Positions 27,163 to 37,836 of a stretch of 64,000 nt of DNA are shown piece by piece. The notes under the pieces were generated by a model. It ran no database searches. It was not told where the DNA came from and saw only the letters and a list, made by a program, of their open reading frames with translations. Each line of letters begins with the position of its first letter. The first letter of the stretch is position 1. The position numbers and the translations under genes were made by a program. Source of the DNA: Spiroplasma helicoides (GTDB lineage Bacteria > Bacillota_I > Bacilli_A > Mycoplasmatales > Mycoplasmataceae); contig NZ_CP017015.1 of the NCBI RefSeq assembly GCF_001715535.1, positions 806,001 to 870,000 on the forward strand. The letters run 5' to 3'.

Positions 27163-28059
27163 TTTTTTAACAATTTCATGACCACCAAACTTATTTCGCA
27201 ATGCAGAGATAACTTTACCTGCAAAGTTTTTTTCTTGAAGACTCACTTGACGCATCATAACAGAAAGTCCAATCACAGGGGCTGGTGTTCCTTGTGATAA
27301 AGCATCTTGAATAGTTCATAGACCCTCACCATTCATACTCATAATTTCAGTATAACCACTTAAATCCTTATCTTGGCTAAAAATATCACTCATTAGTTCA
27401 ATTAATCAACTTCTTATAACACTACCGTTGTTTCATAAATCAGAAACTTTTTTGTAATCATATTCATAGTCTGAATTTTCTAAAATTTGATAACCTTCAG
27501 CAATTGCTTGCATCATTCCATACTCAATTCCATTGTGTATCATTTTAGCAAAATGCCCACTACCAATACTTCCAGTATGTAAATAACCATTTTTAACACA
27601 AATATCACTAAACATTTTATCTAGACCTTCAACAACTTCACGATCACCACCAACCATTGCACAAGCTCCATTTAAAGCCCCTGATGGCCCTCCACTTATT
27701 CCTGCATCCACAAAGTTTAATTTATGTTCTTTTGCAATGTGATATTTTTTAACTGAATCCTTGTGATATGAGTTTCCAGCATCAATGATACAATCTCCAG
27801 GTTCTAATTTTTCAATCAGTTCTTTAAAGACAGCTTCTGTTGGAGCTCCTGCATTTACAAACATAATTACATATCTTGGTTTTTCTAATTTAGAAATTAA
27901 ATCATCCATATTTTGTGCAATATTGATATTTTCTTTTTGTAATTCTTGATACATATCTTGGTTTTTATCATATCCAATGGGGTTATATCCGTTTCTGTGT
28001 AGATTTCTAACTAATCCCATTCCCATTTTTCCCAATCCTATTAGTCCAATATTTTTCAT
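27160..28059 (-). CDS. 6-phosphogluconate dehydrogenase (decarboxylating), short type
   Basis: A 299-residue NAD(P)-dependent enzyme expected to convert 6-phosphogluconate to ribulose-5-phosphate and CO2. Seen: Rossmann motif IGLIGLGKMGMGLVRNL at residues 4-20, DAGNSYHKDS near residue 102 and DAGISGGPSGALNGACAMVGG near residue 125. It resembles the ~300-residue YqeC/GntZ group rather than the 470-residue form. It lies 10 bases after mtlF, so it is co-transcribed with the mannitol PTS. A different beta-hydroxyacid or sugar-acid substrate cannot be excluded. Confidence 0.88.
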
Positions 28060-28069
28060 ACATTTTCTC

Positions 28070-28498
28070 CTAGCTATTTTCTTCAATAAATTTATTAACT
28101 TGTTCTTTTTTTGTTAAGTTTTTATGAAACTCTAAAACTAAATCTTCATCACTGAATGTTATTCCGATATTTGCCAATATTTCTAGTTGCCCTTCATTTT
28201 TTAAAATCAAAGCAATTACAAATAAAACTTCATTTTCATCTCACATAACTTTATTTTTTAATTTTATAAATACTAGCTCTTGTTTTTTGATATTTGATGA
28301 AAAACTATAATCACAATGTGGTATAGCAAGATAATTCCCGATAGCAACACTGGCAGTTTTATCTCTTTGTTTCATAGAATCGATAAAATCTTTATTACCA
28401 ATTTCACCTTTAATCAAGACGTTTTCCAAAAAACTAAATATATCTTCTTTACTTTTTAAATCTTCATCAATAAATATAAACTCATCTTTTATTTGCAT
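28070..28498 (-). CDS. mtlF: mannitol-type PTS EIIA component
   Basis: A 142-residue cytoplasmic phosphocarrier that passes phosphate from HPr to the EIIB domain of MtlA. The phospho-accepting His is in YLAIPHCDY near residue 62. Length and motifs match MtlF/EIIA-mtl. The Shine-Dalgarno site GGAGAG overlaps the end of mtlA, so the genes are coupled. Two TGA codons are Trp. Confidence 0.92.
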
Positions 28499-28501
28499 TC
28501 T

Positions 28502-30115
28502 TTACTCTCCTTTTTTAGCTGCGATCAATTTTTGTTGCAATTCTGTAAAGACATCTTTACCTAAATATTGTTTTACAGTATATATGTAAGCATTTGGTGA
28601 GTTTTCACTCGCCACTTCTTTAAAGTTATGCATTGTAACAACAATATCAACATCAGGGGTTAGATCTTTTACTGCACAATTGCTAACATCTACATCAATT
28701 TCATTTTGTTTTACTCATTTTTTTAAAATACCTGCCGCCATTGCACTAGAGCCAACCCCTGCATCACATGCAACTTTAATGATTTTTGCATTTTTGAAAT
28801 TGAAAGCGACTTGCGGTTGAATAACTTCTTTTTTATTTTCTTCAAAAGTTATTCCTTCATCAGTTACAGTAACAGCTTGTAGATTTGCAGATTTTTTACG
28901 GTTGAAAATCATTATAAAACTTGCTATTCCAAATGAAGTTAGAGCTCCAGCAAAAACTGCTGCAACATTTATAAGTATTCTCATAGCAGATCCTGACATT
29001 GATATAACAGAGATTAAACTACCAGGTGAAATTGGTGCAATGGCACCCCCACCAAATAAAGCAACTATTGTTAATGAAACAAATGCACCTCCAATTGTTG
29101 AAAGTATCATAATTGGTTCTGCAAGAATATATACATAGTGAACTTCATGAATACCTCCAATAAGTTGAATTGCACTACTTCCAGCTGCTGCTCCTCTTTG
29201 TTGTTTTCTTCAAGCAACATATGCTAATAACAGCCCAAATCCAGGACCAGGATTACCTCCAACCATAAAGAATGCAGAATAGTCTTTTTCAGCTACCTCA
29301 GTAAGACCTAAGGGACTCATAACACCATGATTTAAAGCATTATTTAGAAATACAGCTCTTAACGGTTCAGTTAGTATTGACATAAATGGAAATAGTCATT
29401 TAAATTTTGTAAATAGCTCAATAATTGCCACCATTACATAACTTATTCCATACATTACAAATCCTCATGAAAAGAATGTTGCTAAACCAAATACTATTGC
29501 TCACAATGCTAAACTAAAGTTTCTTACAAGCATTTCAAATCCAGGTTTAATTTTATTTATATAAGTTAATTCAATTTTTTTATATACATAAACTGTTAAC
29601 GGCGCAACAATCATAGCTCCAACAATTTGATTAGGTGATCCAACTTCTTTAGCTGTTTTATCTCCAAGCACCCAATCTGCAGCCATATTTGAGTAAATGT
29701 ATTCACTACCAATAATTATGCTCATTGTTATAAAAGCACCCATCATACCACCACGAACTTTATAAACCATATTTCCAGCAGTATAACCAATTAAAATTGG
29801 AATCAAATATTTTATACAGGGTTCAATCAATTGACCAACTGCTTCTGAATTAAATCATCCTTTTTTAACTCATTCAGTATTTCCGCTTGCATCAACTTTA
29901 TAACTACCCAGAAAAGCAGCTGCTAGTAAACCTCATGCAATCAAAATACTTACAACAGGCATAATCATTCCAGCCATAAAACTTCCAGCTCTTTGAATTG
30001 ATTTTTTTAATTTTATTTTAAAGGAATCACTGGCTTTAATATTTGAGTTTTTCATTTCATCAAGCTTCATTTTTATGTTTGTATCATCTTTTATTTTTTC
30101 TTTTACGTTTTTCAT
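28502..30115 (-). CDS. mtlA: mannitol-type PTS EIICB component
   Basis: A 537-residue membrane permease. About 30 cytoplasmic residues lead into the EIIC domain, with FLNNALNHGVMSPLG near residue 235, NPGPGFGLLLAY near residue 267 and the conserved GGIHEVHY near residue 301. A linker follows, then the EIIB domain from about residue 435 with phosphocysteine in VACDAGVGSSAMAAG. It takes up mannitol (or a similar polyol) as its phosphate. The Shine-Dalgarno site is GGAGG. It is the first gene of mtlA-mtlF-6PGDH. Confidence 0.95.
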
Positions 30116-30190
30116 TCAAGTATCCTCCTTGAATTAATTATATAAAGATAAAATAAAGTCTCATTTATTAGTTTTTTTCTTGAATTTGTT

Positions 30191-30209
30191 ATTATACTAG
30201 TAAACTAGT
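30191..30209 (-). promoter_or_regulatory. mtlA promoter with candidate operator
   Basis: A -10 box TATAAT (30196-30191, minus strand) is preceded directly by two ACTAGT palindromes two bases apart (30196-30209), in the spacer where a repressor would block RNA polymerase. The -35 is poor, which suits regulated expression. The adjacent RpiR gene is the obvious candidate regulator. Its stop codon (30213-30215) is next to the site. Confidence 0.55.
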
Positions 30210-30212
30210 TCA

Positions 30213-30986
30213 CTAATTACTTAGCAAATAAATTATTTGCATTACAAGAATATTAAAACTTATGATTGAGTTTCTTTGATTGACAAGAACTTCTTCATTG
30301 TTTTTAATTAAAAATGTAAAATCACTATCATTAAACATTTCTGTATTAGAATTTGAAGTTGCCAATACAACTTTCGCATTTTTAGATTTAGCTATTTCAA
30401 AAATTTTAGTTATAGATGAAGTTAAACCAGAATAGCTTAGAACAAAGCACACATCACCCTCTTCAACATTATTGACATACTTTTCTTGCACATCAAAATC
30501 ACTAGAGTGAAAAACACTATACCCTAACTTTATTAAATAATTATTAAAAATTGTATTTATGTGGATATTTGGTCCTTTACCAAACAAAAAAACTCTTGGC
30601 TTTTTATCTTTTAAATATGTAGATATTTCTAGAAATGTTTCGAAATTATAATTTTTTAATTGATCAATATTTTCTTGAATATTGTTAAAAAAATTAAAAT
30701 TGTATTTTAAGTTTGTTTTTTTTGATTTTAGTGTTTTAAATATTGAGTGCTCTCAGGTTAATACTGAAATTAATTCTTTATATCCATTTAAATTTAGCTC
30801 TTTTGCAAACTTCACAATACTTGATTTGCTACAAAAGCATTTTTCAGATACTTCAGCAATACTTAAATTATTTATTCTATCAAGATTGCTCAAGAAAAAA
30901 TTTGCTAGTAATTTTTTAACTGAATTTTCATTTGAAGAAGATATTATTTCTAACTTTTTAATTAAATTATGATTTTTTATTTCCAT
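30213..30986 (-). CDS. RpiR/MurR-family regulator, probable mannitol operon regulator
   Basis: A 257-residue protein. Residues 1-77 form the RpiR helix-turn-helix (IAEVSEKCFCSKSSIVKFAK), and residues about 120-257 a SIS domain (VFLFGKGPNIHINTIFNNYL, VCFVLSYSGLTSS). It probably binds a phosphorylated sugar or polyol. The ATG follows AGAGG. It lies immediately upstream of mtlA in the same orientation, separated by the promoter/operator at 30191-30209. One TGA is Trp. Confidence 0.88.
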
Positions 30987-31049
30987 TGCAACCTCTTATA
31001 TTAGCAATCATTAAAACTATTATATACTTTAAGTGGTTAAAATAAATAA

Positions 31050-31091
31050 AAACTTCTTACAAGAATTAAATCCTTAAAAGAAGTTTTTTTT
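31050..31091 (-). terminator. terminator of gapN
   Basis: AAACTTCTT / AAGAAGTTT stem with a T-run on the minus strand, overlapping the gapN stop. Confidence 0.8.
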
Positions 31092-32505
31092 AATAGTTTA
31101 TAACTATACCCTTATATCTTGTCATACTAATTAATGACTCTCTTATTCCTTGAACACCTTCTCCAGAATCTTTTATACCTAAAAATGGAAAACAATCTGG
31201 ACCACGTTGTGGTCTGCTGTTTAAATTAACAGTTCCTGTCTCAATTTTTTTAGCTACTTTTATTGCTGTTGATAAATCTTGGCAAAAGACACTGGCTTGT
31301 AAACCGAACTCTGATTGATTTGCAATCTCAATCATTTTATCAACATCATTAATTCTGATTATTGGTAATACTGGACCGAATGGTTCTTCTCAAGCTAATT
31401 TCATATCGACTGTCACATGATCAACTAATGATGGTCACATCAAGTTTTTTTCTTTTTTGTCACCATAAACAATGGTTGCATTTTTAGCCTTGGCATCATC
31501 TATTAAACCTTGAATAAAATCAGCTGATTTTTCATCAATTACAGGAGTAATGTTTGCATTATCAAAAGGACTACCCACTTTAAGTGCTTCAACTCTAGTT
31601 TTTAGTAAAGGAACTAATTTATCAGCTATTTTATCACTTACCAAAACTCTTTTAATTGCAGTGCATCTTTGACCTGAATAACCAAAAGCACCAGCAATTA
31701 TTTCATCTGCATATTTTTCTAAATTTTTATCATCCAATACTAAAGCAGGGTCTTTTCCTCCAAGTTCTAAAACAAGATCTGTTGAACTTCCTTGTTTACG
31801 AATTTGTTTACCAATATTTACACTACCTGTAAAAGAAATCATATTTATTTCAGGATTTGAAGTAATAATATCTCCAATATCTCTTCCTCTTCCTGTAACA
31901 ATGTTAAAAATACCTTTAGGAAAATTAGCATCAACCGCCAATTTACCCATATAAGCCCCTACAAGACTACCTGCTGTTGCTGGTTTGAAAACAACAGTAT
32001 TTCCAGTAACTAAGGCAGGAATAATTTTTGCCAAAGCTAGATTGAATGGATAGTTAAATGGAGAAATGGCACAAACAACACCTTTAGCCACTCTGCTAAA
32101 AATACCTAACTTATTTCTTGCCCCCATTCCTTCACCTGTCATTGCCAATGGGTCTAATCTTTTAACTTCTTCAAAAGTGTAATCAATTATTTCAACTGTT
32201 CTAATAACTTCATTTAAAGCTTCTTTAACCCCTTTAGCTATTTCTTCGGCCATAATTTGAGCTAATTCATCTTTATTTTTTAGAATTTCATCTCTGAATT
32301 TTTTTAAAATTGCTATTCTTTCTAGCAATGTTTTTGCTTCTCATTGAGGTTGCGCATCTCTTGCGGCTTTGTATGCTTTATTGACGTCTTCTTCTTTTAA
32401 AGCGCTAACTTTTCCTGCAACATCAAGAGTAGTTGGATTTAATATTTCAACTCATTGACCATTATCAATAAATTCATTATTTATAAGTGCTTTGTATTCT
32501 CTCAT
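31090..32505 (-). CDS. gapN: NADP-dependent non-phosphorylating glyceraldehyde-3-phosphate dehydrogenase
   Basis: A 471-residue aldehyde dehydrogenase that oxidises glyceraldehyde-3-phosphate directly to 3-phosphoglycerate, producing NADPH and bypassing one ATP-forming step. Seen: SPFNYPFNLALAKIIPAL near residue 150, the catalytic Glu region LELGGKDPALV near residue 245, and the catalytic Cys in FGYSGQRCTAIKRV near residue 285. The length matches GapN. The substrate call rests on overall similarity to GapN rather than on a single residue. The Shine-Dalgarno site is GGAGG. It lies 46 bases after the methyltransferase gene. Confidence 0.9.
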
Positions 32506-32550
32506 TAATTTCAATCCTCCGCCATTATTATACAACTATTGCATAAAAAA

Positions 32551-33291
32551 TTATTTCACATTGAAAATGTCATGCATAATAATTGATCCTGCAATTGCAA
32601 CATTTAAACTATCAATTTTTTCAGAAGTTTTTAAAATGACATTTTTTTGTGCTAATTTCTGAACCCTTTCACTAACTCCGTTACCTTCATTGCCTAAAAT
32701 TAAAGCAATTTTATCATGAGATTCAAAATCAAAAATACTGTTTTTTTCTTTTAAATTTGTAGATATTATTGTATATCCTTCATTTTTTAATTCAACTATT
32801 CTTTTTTCTAAATCGCAATATTCTATGTTTAAATCAAAATGATTACCTTGTATTGCTCTTAAAACTTTTGAATTAAAAAGAAACACAGTTGATTCAGAGC
32901 AAATGATGTTATTAAAACCAAACGCAAAGGCACTTCTTATCAATGTCCCTAAATTACCTGGATCTTGAACATCATCCAAAATTAAAACATTACTATCTAA
33001 AAAATCTTTTTTTACAATATTACAAATAGCAAAAACTTCTTGACTATTTTTTAAATCACTAAGTTTTTGAGCAACATTATCACTTATTTCAATAACATCA
33101 ATGTTTTGAAAGGTATTAACAAATTTTTTGGTTACAAAAATTTTATCAACAACATTATTTTTGATAGCTTCATTAACAATATTTAATCCTTCTATCAAAT
33201 ATTTTTTATCTTCCAATTGACTTTTTTTGGTTTTATATTCAAGTGCTTTTAGAATTAAACTGTTTTTAACTGAAGTTATTTTTTCTATCAT
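32551..33291 (-). CDS. TrmH/SpoU-family RNA 2'-O-ribose methyltransferase
   Basis: A 246-residue SPOUT enzyme. An N-terminal substrate-binding domain (residues 1-85) is followed by the methyltransferase domain with motif 1 LDDVQDPGNLGTLIRSA near residue 103, motif 2 LILGNEGNGVS near residue 195, and motif 3 SLNVAIAGSIIMHDI at the end. The start at 33291 was chosen for GAAGG upstream. It modifies tRNA or rRNA; the exact nucleotide is not predictable here. Confidence 0.92.
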   Translation of the reverse strand: MIEKITSVKNSLILKALEYKTKKSQLEDKKYLIEGLNIVNEAIKNNVVDKIFVTKKFVNTFQNIDVIEISDNVAQKLSDLKNSQEVFAICNIVKKDFLDSNVLILDDVQDPGNLGTLIRSAFAFGFNNIICSESTVFLFNSKVLRAIQGNHFDLNIEYCDLEKRIVELKNEGYTIISTNLKEKNSIFDFESHDKIALILGNEGNGVSERVQKLAQKNVILKTSEKIDSLNVAIAGSIIMHDIFNVK

Positions 33292-33317
33292 ATGTTTTCC
33301 TTCCTTCAAATAGGATT

Positions 33318-34529
33318 TTATTCAGATGTGAATGTAAAACCAATTTCATATAATTTATTTTCTGGGTTTAAATAGTCCATTCCCTTGTAATCAGGATTTT
33401 CAACTGGGTAACCATAAAGGTGTTGGGCTCTTCTTGGTGGATCGACTAATTTTGATTGTAAGCTGATCAAAGGATTAACTCTTTCGCCTCTTTGTTTTTT
33501 TTCTTTAACTTCATTCATAATGTCTTCATAATCTTTTACATCTTTTTGCTTTACTAAAATAAATATTTTATTTGTTTCTCATCATTTAACAATTTTTTGA
33601 TATTCTTTTCAAGAAAACTGTTTTGGTGTGTCTGACGCAATTAATCTATTATGTTTTTCATCTCAATCACAAACAAAATCTTTTCATACAACCCTTCCAG
33701 TTCTCCCGTTATTCATCAACTCATGGGTTTTATTGATAACTGTTTCTAAAGTAGGCATTCCATAGCCGATAAATGTATTACCAGTTCAAAAAGTTATAAA
33801 ACTAGCTTTTCTAGGGTTTCATATTTCTTCAAAACAAACAGTTGCTACTCATCATCTACCATCAGAACTATTATTATAAATTTCAAATCCAAATTTTGTA
33901 TTTTTTAAAACAACTTCATATTTAGTTGTTTTCACTACTTTATGTCTGAAAGTATTTACGATTGTTTCGATATCTTGTTTAGATATTCTTTCTCTAGAGT
34001 TTCTTGATGCCTCTTCTATTCTTGTTTTTGCATCTTTAAACGGACTTCTGGGAAGTGCTTGGTCAATTCTATATGTACTAAATAGTCTGTCTTTACTATT
34101 TGGGTCTGGCATAACTGTTTTGTTTTCAGTTGGAGTTGTTTCACTGTTTTCTTGTGAATTCATAAAGTCAGATGTTCCAGTTTCAGGATTATTTTCATAA
34201 ATTATTTCTTGTTGATTATTTTCTATACTTTCCCTTTGTGCATTTTTAATTCTATCAATCAAGCTTTTTGCATCTGACTTTGATTTTGCATAATCTTCAT
34301 TATTGTCTGTTGCTGTTATGTCATATAAAGAGTAGCTTTTCTTAATCTCTTTTTCACTTAAGTCGATAGTTTTTGTGCTAGTCTTAAAATCAGCAAACTC
34401 ATGATTTGACTCTTCATTTGCTAAATCCTCAGATTCTAAAAATAGATCTGGTATTTTTGGATCTTTTGGATTAGATGGTTTATAATCATAAATTTCATTA
34501 TTATGTTTTTTTGATTTATTATTCGCCAT
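33318..34529 (-). CDS. Trp-rich protein with disordered N-terminus, unknown function
   Basis: A 403-residue soluble protein, not recognised. Residues 1-165 are polar and probably disordered (Asn, Glu, Ser, Lys). From about residue 185 a folded region begins, with unusually many Trp, mostly from TGA, e.g. DGRWWVATVCFEEIWNPRKA and KIVKWWETNKIFILVKQKD. The ending includes DPPRRAQHLYGYPVENPDYK. The Shine-Dalgarno site GGAGG is clear. It lies between the dUTPase and the RNA methyltransferase genes, probably in one transcript. No membrane span. Confidence 0.75.
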
Positions 34530-34558
34530 AAATTAACCTCCTTCTCTAAAAACAATGA

Positions 34559-35059
34559 CTAGTATTTTTCTTCTATTCTCTTAAAATTAATCTTATTTTT
34601 TTTATCATAAGCATCTAATATATCTTCTTCACTGAAGTTGAGGATCGATGCCACTGAGAAAAAACTATTTAATAGGTTAATATAATTTTCTATACTTCTA
34701 TTTTTATTAAAAATTGCAAGTTTTTCATAACATTCTAAATAAATATCAATTATTGATTTATTTTTTAAATCAAATTTATAAGAATCTGGATTGAACCCGA
34801 TTGTATAACCAATTGATAAAATAAAGTGTATTCCATCAACATACTCTTCTAATAAAACATCTTTTTCACTAGCTTTTTTATTTGATCAAAATTTAAACTC
34901 TCTTTGCTCATTTATAAATTCTCCAAACTCTACAAATAAAGCAACTATTTTTTTAGATAAAGTTTCTTCATTTTGAGGTATATTATGTGTGCTTTCAATA
35001 TTTGCATCCAATTTTTTTTGTTTTTCTATAAGATTTTTAATATTTGTTATATTTATCAT
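34559..35059 (-). CDS. dimeric all-alpha dUTPase (MazG-like fold)
   Basis: A 166-residue protein hydrolysing dUTP to dUMP, keeping uracil out of DNA. The diagnostic metal-binding helices are present: FVEFGEFINEQREFKFW near residue 42 and LLEEYVDGIHFILSIG near residue 70, with acidic residues spaced as in the dUTPase_2 family. The start at 35059 is an ATG with GGGAGG close upstream. One TGA is Trp. Confidence 0.88.
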
Positions 35060-35086
35060 TTTGCCTCCCAATACTTTAATTTTAAA

Positions 35087-35115
35087 TAAAAAACAATAGT
35101 TTACACTATTGTTTT
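35087..35115 (-). terminator. terminator after the broken lipoprotein gene
   Basis: AAAACAATAGT / ACTATTGTTTT stem flanked by A- and T-rich sequence, between the lipoprotein pseudogene and the dUTPase gene. Confidence 0.8.
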
Positions 35116-35133
35116 GACATAAATTTATTTTTT

Positions 35134-35751
35134 TTATACTTTTGCAAGATCTTCGGCTTTGGGTTGAGGTATTGCAATTGTTTTTACAAATAAAACTTTG
35201 TTTTGAACTGGGTTTTCTTCAGTGTTTTGAATCTCACCTTTTTGTTTTAAAGTTGGTTTTGTAGAAATTAAAGAAAGTGTAAAACTTTTATCATCTTTTG
35301 AACCCTTAATTGTGAATAAGTAGATTGTTTCATCAGTTAAAGTTGCATCATCTTTATCTTTAGTTGCTTTAACTTTTAAATCAGATAATTCTACAAATAA
35401 ACTTTTTAATGATCCTAAAAAACTCTCACTATTTTTATCTTGAACTTCAACATATGTACCAGATACATTTTTAACATGTAGCATTGATTCTGAACGTGTC
35501 ATATCTGAATCAGGGTAATCTAAACCTAATTTATTGTAAATGATAGATAATGGTCCATTTTCAGATAATTTGTCACTTAAAACAACTTTTACTTTTTTTG
35601 AATCTGTTAAGTATGCTATAACATCTGCATCACTTTTACCTTCAACATATGAAAGTTGTGGTTGCTATTCTTTCGATCCACAAACACTGCTGAAAAAGAA
35701 CTTAGTTGCAACCAATCCAAAAGAACTCATTATTGCTAACAATTTTTTCAT
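35134..35751 (-). pseudogene. lipoprotein gene interrupted by an in-frame TAG
   Basis: From the ATG at 35751 the frame encodes a lipoprotein signal peptide (MKKLLAIMSSFGLVATKFF) and lipobox SSVCG, then reaches TAG at 35667-35665 (codon 29). The same frame continues open for 176 more codons to TAA at 35134, with a normal-looking mature domain (acidic, Lys/Ser-rich, ending in IPQPKAEDLAKV). A one-base change from CAG to TAG would explain it. Recent nonsense mutation, phase variation or a sequencing error are all possible. Confidence 0.75.
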
Positions 35752-35802
35752 ATTTCCTCATATTAGACATAAATTTTTTTTATTTTATATATTATTTCAA
35801 AT

Positions 35803-35838
35803 AAAAAGTTCTAGAAAATTTTCTAAAACTTTTTATTT
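35803..35838 (-). terminator. terminator of pgi
   Basis: AAAAGTT-TAGAAAA / TTTTCTA-AACTTTT stem with flanking A- and T-runs at the pgi stop. Confidence 0.85.
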
Positions 35839-37118
35839 TAATAGCCTGGTTTTTTAAGAAGTTTGAACATATTTTGTTTATAAACTTCAACCCCTGGCTG
35901 ATTAAATGGATTTATTTCAAGTAAATAACCACTCATAGCAACCGCCTTCATAAATCAGTAGATTGCATATCCAAACATTTCTGCATCCATTTTTTCAAAT
36001 TCAATAACAATGTTTGGCACTCCCCCAGTTATTGAGTGAGCTTCTAAAACACCTTCAAGTGCAGTTTGATTAATTTTATGAAATGAATTTTTTGTTAAAT
36101 AGTTTAAACCATCTAAATTTTGCTCATTTGTCGGAACATTAATATCTTCTTGTGGATGTTTTACATCAATAATTGTTTCAAATAAAACATTTTTTGTTCC
36201 ATCTTGAATAAATTGTCCCAATGAGTGTAAATCAGTTGAAAATACACAACTAGTTGGAAATAATCCTTTACCATCTTTTCCTTCTGATTCACCAAATAAT
36301 TGTTTTCATCATTCATTAAACATTTGCATTTGTAGTTCATAACTTACAAGTGTTTCTGATGCATAACCCTTTTGGGTATGTAAGATATATCTTGCAACTG
36401 CATAATGGTATGCGCTATTATCAAGACTTTTTAAATCTTTCATAGCTTTTTGAGATCCTTTGAATAAAGAATCTGTATCAACTCCAGCAACTAATAATGG
36501 AAATATACCCACTGGTGTAAATACACTAAATCTACCACCAATATCATCTGGAATAGTGAAAGTTTGGTAACCTTCTCCATCAGCTAATTGTTTCAAAGCA
36601 CCCTTTGCTTTATCAGTAACAGCTACTATTCTTGATTTAGCAACTTCTTTTGATTTGCTATCAATCAAGTATTTCTCAAAAACTCTAAATGCAATTCCGG
36701 GTTCAGTAGTTGTTCCCGATTTAGATATATTTGCAATCGCAAACTCTTTACCTTTTAAGTAATCTAAAACTTGCTTTGTGTAGCTAGAACTGATCGTATT
36801 TCCAATATAAATCAATTCTACTTTATCTGTATGATATAGGCCTCTAATCATTTCATCAGCAGCTCTTGCACCTAAGTAACTACCGCCAATTCCAATAACT
36901 AGTAAAACATCTATTTCTTTACGGAGTCTTGATGCAACCTCTTTCATTTTTGCATATTCTTCTTTGTTATAATTTTCCGGTCAATCCAATCATCCTAAAA
37001 AATCATTTCCTAAACCTGTTTTGTTTTCAATCATTTCATGTACTTTTTGTACTCTATTTTTATCAAACTTTTTAATTTCTTCTTCTACTTTTGATTTTGA
37101 AAAATCTACTTTTATCAT
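35838..37118 (-). CDS. pgi: glucose-6-phosphate isomerase
   Basis: A 426-residue glycolytic enzyme interconverting glucose-6-phosphate and fructose-6-phosphate. Seen: [17 protein letters not shown] near residue 75, [12 protein letters not shown] near residue 130 (phosphate binding), [14 protein letters not shown] near residue 190, and C-terminal catalytic residues about GQFIQDG and the final Lys-rich end. Several TGA codons are Trp. The Shine-Dalgarno site is GGAGCAGG. It lies 23 bases after an S1-domain gene. Confidence 0.96.
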
Positions 37119-37141
37119 AAATCCTGCTCCTTATGTAATTG

Positions 37142-37471
37142 TTAATCTTTATTTGGTATCATATTTTTTAAATTATCGAAACCATCTCCAGTTTCTTTAA
37201 TTTTAGATTCTTTCTCTTTTAAAAGTTGTGGTCTTATTCTTTTAAAACTCAATTTTACTTGATTTTTATCACTTAGAAAATCAATGACTTCTAATTCAAT
37301 TTCTTCTCCAACTTTAACAAATTGACTAATATCACCAACGAAATAATCTGAAAATTCTGAAATATGTATCAAACCTTTTACAACACTTTCATTATCAACA
37401 ACTTCACAAAAGGCACCATAGTTAACAATACTTGTTACCTTAGCTTTAACTTTTTGACCTTTTTCTAACAT
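37142..37471 (-). CDS. S1-domain RNA-binding protein (general stress protein 13 type)
   Basis: A 109-residue protein with a single S1 domain at residues 1-77 (GQKVKAKVTSIVNYGAFCEV, GLIHISEFS, VKLSFKRI) and a charged C-terminal tail. Such small S1 proteins associate with ribosomes. The Shine-Dalgarno site is GGAGAG. It is the first gene of an operon with pgi. It resembles the Bacillus YugI group. Confidence 0.88.
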   Translation of the reverse strand: MLEKGQKVKAKVTSIVNYGAFCEVVDNESVVKGLIHISEFSDYFVGDISQFVKVGEEIELEVIDFLSDKNQVKLSFKRIRPQLLKEKESKIKETGDGFDNLKNMIPNKD

Positions 37472-37559
37472 TTCCTTGCTCTCCTTCTATAAAAATTATA
37501 AACTTATTTTAGGAAATATTTAAGGGTTTAGACCAAAAATATTGATTTTAGAGGAAAAA

Positions 37560-37799
37560 ATGGAAATTAAAGAATTAGAACAAAAAGTTAAAGATATTTT
37601 AGATCAATTAAGAGTATATGTTACACAAGATGGTGGCGATATGGAGTTTGTGGCCTTAAAAGACCGCATTGTTTACATTAGATTATTGGGAAATTGTGTT
37701 GGATGTGGATTAACAGAAATTACTTACAAAGAAGGAATTGAGAGTATACTTTTTGAAGAATTTCCATACGATATTGATGGTGTAGAATTAATAATGTAA
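37560..37799 (+). CDS. NifU-like Fe-S scaffold domain protein
   Basis: A 79-residue protein equal to the C-terminal NifU domain, which carries Fe-S clusters for delivery. Seen: QDGGDMEFVALKD and the CxxC cluster ligand motif GNCVGCGL near residue 48. The ATG at 37560 follows AGAGG; an upstream in-frame TTG is unlikely. It is divergent from the S1-pgi operon and about 0.8 kb from the suf genes on the other strand. Confidence 0.92.
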   Translation: MEIKELEQKVKDILDQLRVYVTQDGGDMEFVALKDRIVYIRLLGNCVGCGLTEITYKEGIESILFEEFPYDIDGVELIM

Positions 37800-37836
37800 C
37801 AAAATAGGTTTAATCATAGATTAAACCTATTTTTTA
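37800..37836. terminator. bidirectional terminator between NifU-like and J-like genes
   Basis: AAATAGGTTTAATC / GATTAAACCTATTT stem with A- and T-runs on both sides. The arm includes the TAG stop of the minus-strand gene. Confidence 0.9.
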
